Assembly (NCBI GenBank): GCA_005877965.1
Contig: VBNP01000174.1
Span: forward strand, 1 to 6,371
Length of the DNA: 6,371 nt
Direction: 5' to 3'
DNA from: Gammaproteobacteria bacterium
GTDB lineage: Bacteria > Pseudomonadota > Gammaproteobacteria > Steroidobacterales > Steroidobacteraceae
Notes under the pieces: generated by a model
What the model was told of the DNA's origin: nothing
What the model saw: the letters and a program-made list of their open reading frames with translations, nothing else
The model's database searches: none
Translations under genes and position numbers: made by a program
In this document: positions 5,610-6,371 of the stretch, piece after piece
How the letters are laid out: every line of letters begins with the position of its first letter
Position numbering within the stretch: position 1 is the first letter of the stretch

Positions 5610-6371
5610 ATGACCTCCGTATGCTCAGGTCCTGGCGCGACCCCCAACCTGCGGCATCTCATGCTCTTCGATCAGGTGGTCCGGCGCGGCAGCGTGAGCG
5701 GGGCCGCCCGTGCGGCACACCTCAGTCAGCCCGCTGTCACCCAGGCGGTCGCTCAGGTTGAGGCCGCCCTGGGAGCGCGCCTCCTGCACCGGAGCTATTC
5801 GGGGCTCGAGCTCACGGGTGCGGGGCGCGCGGCCGCGCAACGCGTCGACCGGGCACTCCAGATGCTGCGGGAAGCGCTCGGGGCGGTTCGCGCGCGATCG
5901 GCCAATGCGGCGTATGCCGATGTCCTGAGGGGCATAACCAGCACGCAACTCAAGGCGCTCATCGCCGTGGTGGAGGAGGGCGCTTTTGCCCGTGCGGCAC
6001 GGCGCGCCGGGCGCGCCCGGACGGCCGTGCACCGGGCGGCGCGACAACTGGAGACATCTCTGGGCACCGAGTTGTTCGAGGTCACGAGCTTCGGGGTGCG
6101 CCCGACCCGGGAGGCGGAAAAGCTTGCCTTGCGCACGCGCCTCGCGTTCGCAGAGATCGCCCAAGCCCAGGCTGAAGTGGCCGCCGTCCAGGGGACCGGT
6201 AGCGGCTCAACGACCATCGGGGCCATGCCGCTCGCGCGCAGCGTGCTGCTCGCACGGGCAGTCCTCGAATTCACCGCGGCACGACCCGAGCACGGGATCA
6301 GTATCCTCGACGGTCCCTACGAAAGCATGCTGGCGGCTTTGCGCCGCGGCAGCGCGGATGTGCTGGTCGGT
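5610..6371 (+). CDS. LysR-family regulator with two tandem HTH domains, C-terminus cut by window edge
   Basis: Divergent transcriptional regulator; 254 codons are visible and the frame is open through the right edge. It starts MTSVCSGPGATPNLRHL at the ATG at 5610; a GTG at 5604 is also in frame. A first LysR winged helix spans about residues 14-72 (LMLFDQVVRRGSVSGAA, LSQPAVTQAVAQVEAALG, then GLELTGAGR). A second, more diverged one spans about 111-169 (TQLKALIAVVEEGAFARAA, TAVHRAARQLETSLGTELF, then GVRPTREAE). From about 190 the beginning of the periplasmic-binding-protein-like effector domain follows (STTIGAMPLARSVLL, then RRGSADVLVG). Ordinary LysR proteins have one HTH and about 300 residues; this one should be near 400. 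From its position it probably controls the lig operon in response to protocatechuate, gallate or a pathway intermediate, like LigR of SYK-6. That inducer is inferred. The second recognition helix lacks the usual S-Q-P/S, so it may bind DNA weakly or serve dimerisation. Confidence 0.9.
   Translation, partial: MTSVCSGPGATPNLRHLMLFDQVVRRGSVSGAARAAHLSQPAVTQAVAQVEAALGARLLHRSYSGLELTGAGRAAAQRVDRALQMLREALGAVRARSANAAYADVLRGITSTQLKALIAVVEEGAFARAARRAGRARTAVHRAARQLETSLGTELFEVTSFGVRPTREAEKLALRTRLAFAEIAQAQAEVAAVQGTGSGSTTIGAMPLARSVLLARAVLEFTAARPEHGISILDGPYESMLAALRRGSADVLVG

Noticed and set aside
5625..6164. Minus-strand open frame of 179 codons
   Set aside because: It is a shadow of the LysR gene, whose two HTH segments are clear on the plus strand.
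1..6371. CRISPR arrays, tRNA or rRNA genes, insertion sequences
   Set aside because: No regularly spaced repeats, RNA gene signatures, transposase frames or flanking inverted repeats were seen; coding genes fill nearly the whole window.

Overview
The window holds most of a protocatechuate 4,5-cleavage (lig/pmd/gal type) operon with its divergently transcribed regulator. The base composition is high in G+C, genes are packed with start-stop overlaps, and the enzymes closely resemble those of Sphingobium LigB/LigI/LigJ/LigU/LigK and their betaproteobacterial and pseudomonad counterparts. This points to an aromatic-degrading proteobacterium; I cannot narrow the genus from sequence alone.

Layout, right to left on the minus strand from about position 5513: ligK (4-carboxy-4-hydroxy-2-oxoadipate aldolase, 4824-5513), ligU (PrpF-fold oxalomesaconate isomerase, 3730-4818), an NAD-binding 6PGDH-like/DUF1932 dehydrogenase of unknown role (2819-3733), ligJ (amidohydrolase-type hydratase, 1800-2822), ligI (2-pyrone-4,6-dicarboxylate hydrolase, 856-1803), a 22-codon small ORF (777-845), then ligB (protocatechuate 4,5-dioxygenase beta chain, 1-777, cut by the left edge). 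Most junctions are ATGA, GTGA or TAATG overlaps, so this is almost certainly one translationally coupled transcript. On the plus strand, from 5610 to the right edge, lies a LysR-family regulator whose visible part carries two winged-helix DNA-binding domains in tandem instead of one. The 96-bp gap between ligK and the regulator holds two perfect palindromes and repeated AATTGY boxes.

How the genes work together, from established pathway knowledge: LigAB opens protocatechuate to 4-carboxy-2-hydroxymuconate-6-semialdehyde. LigC (not in the window) oxidises this to 2-pyrone-4,6-dicarboxylate. LigI hydrolyses the lactone to oxalomesaconate, LigU shifts the double bond, LigJ adds water, and LigK splits the product to pyruvate and oxaloacetate. 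The window has every step below the pyrone and the catalytic subunit of ring cleavage.

The points most worth following are: (1) ligA, the small dioxygenase subunit expected directly before ligB, is absent, and a 22-codon ORF with a strong ribosome binding site and perfect coupling to ligB sits in its place, possibly an internally deleted ligA; (2) the duplicated-HTH LysR regulator; (3) the unassigned DUF1932 dehydrogenase locked inside the operon; (4) the structured divergent control region.
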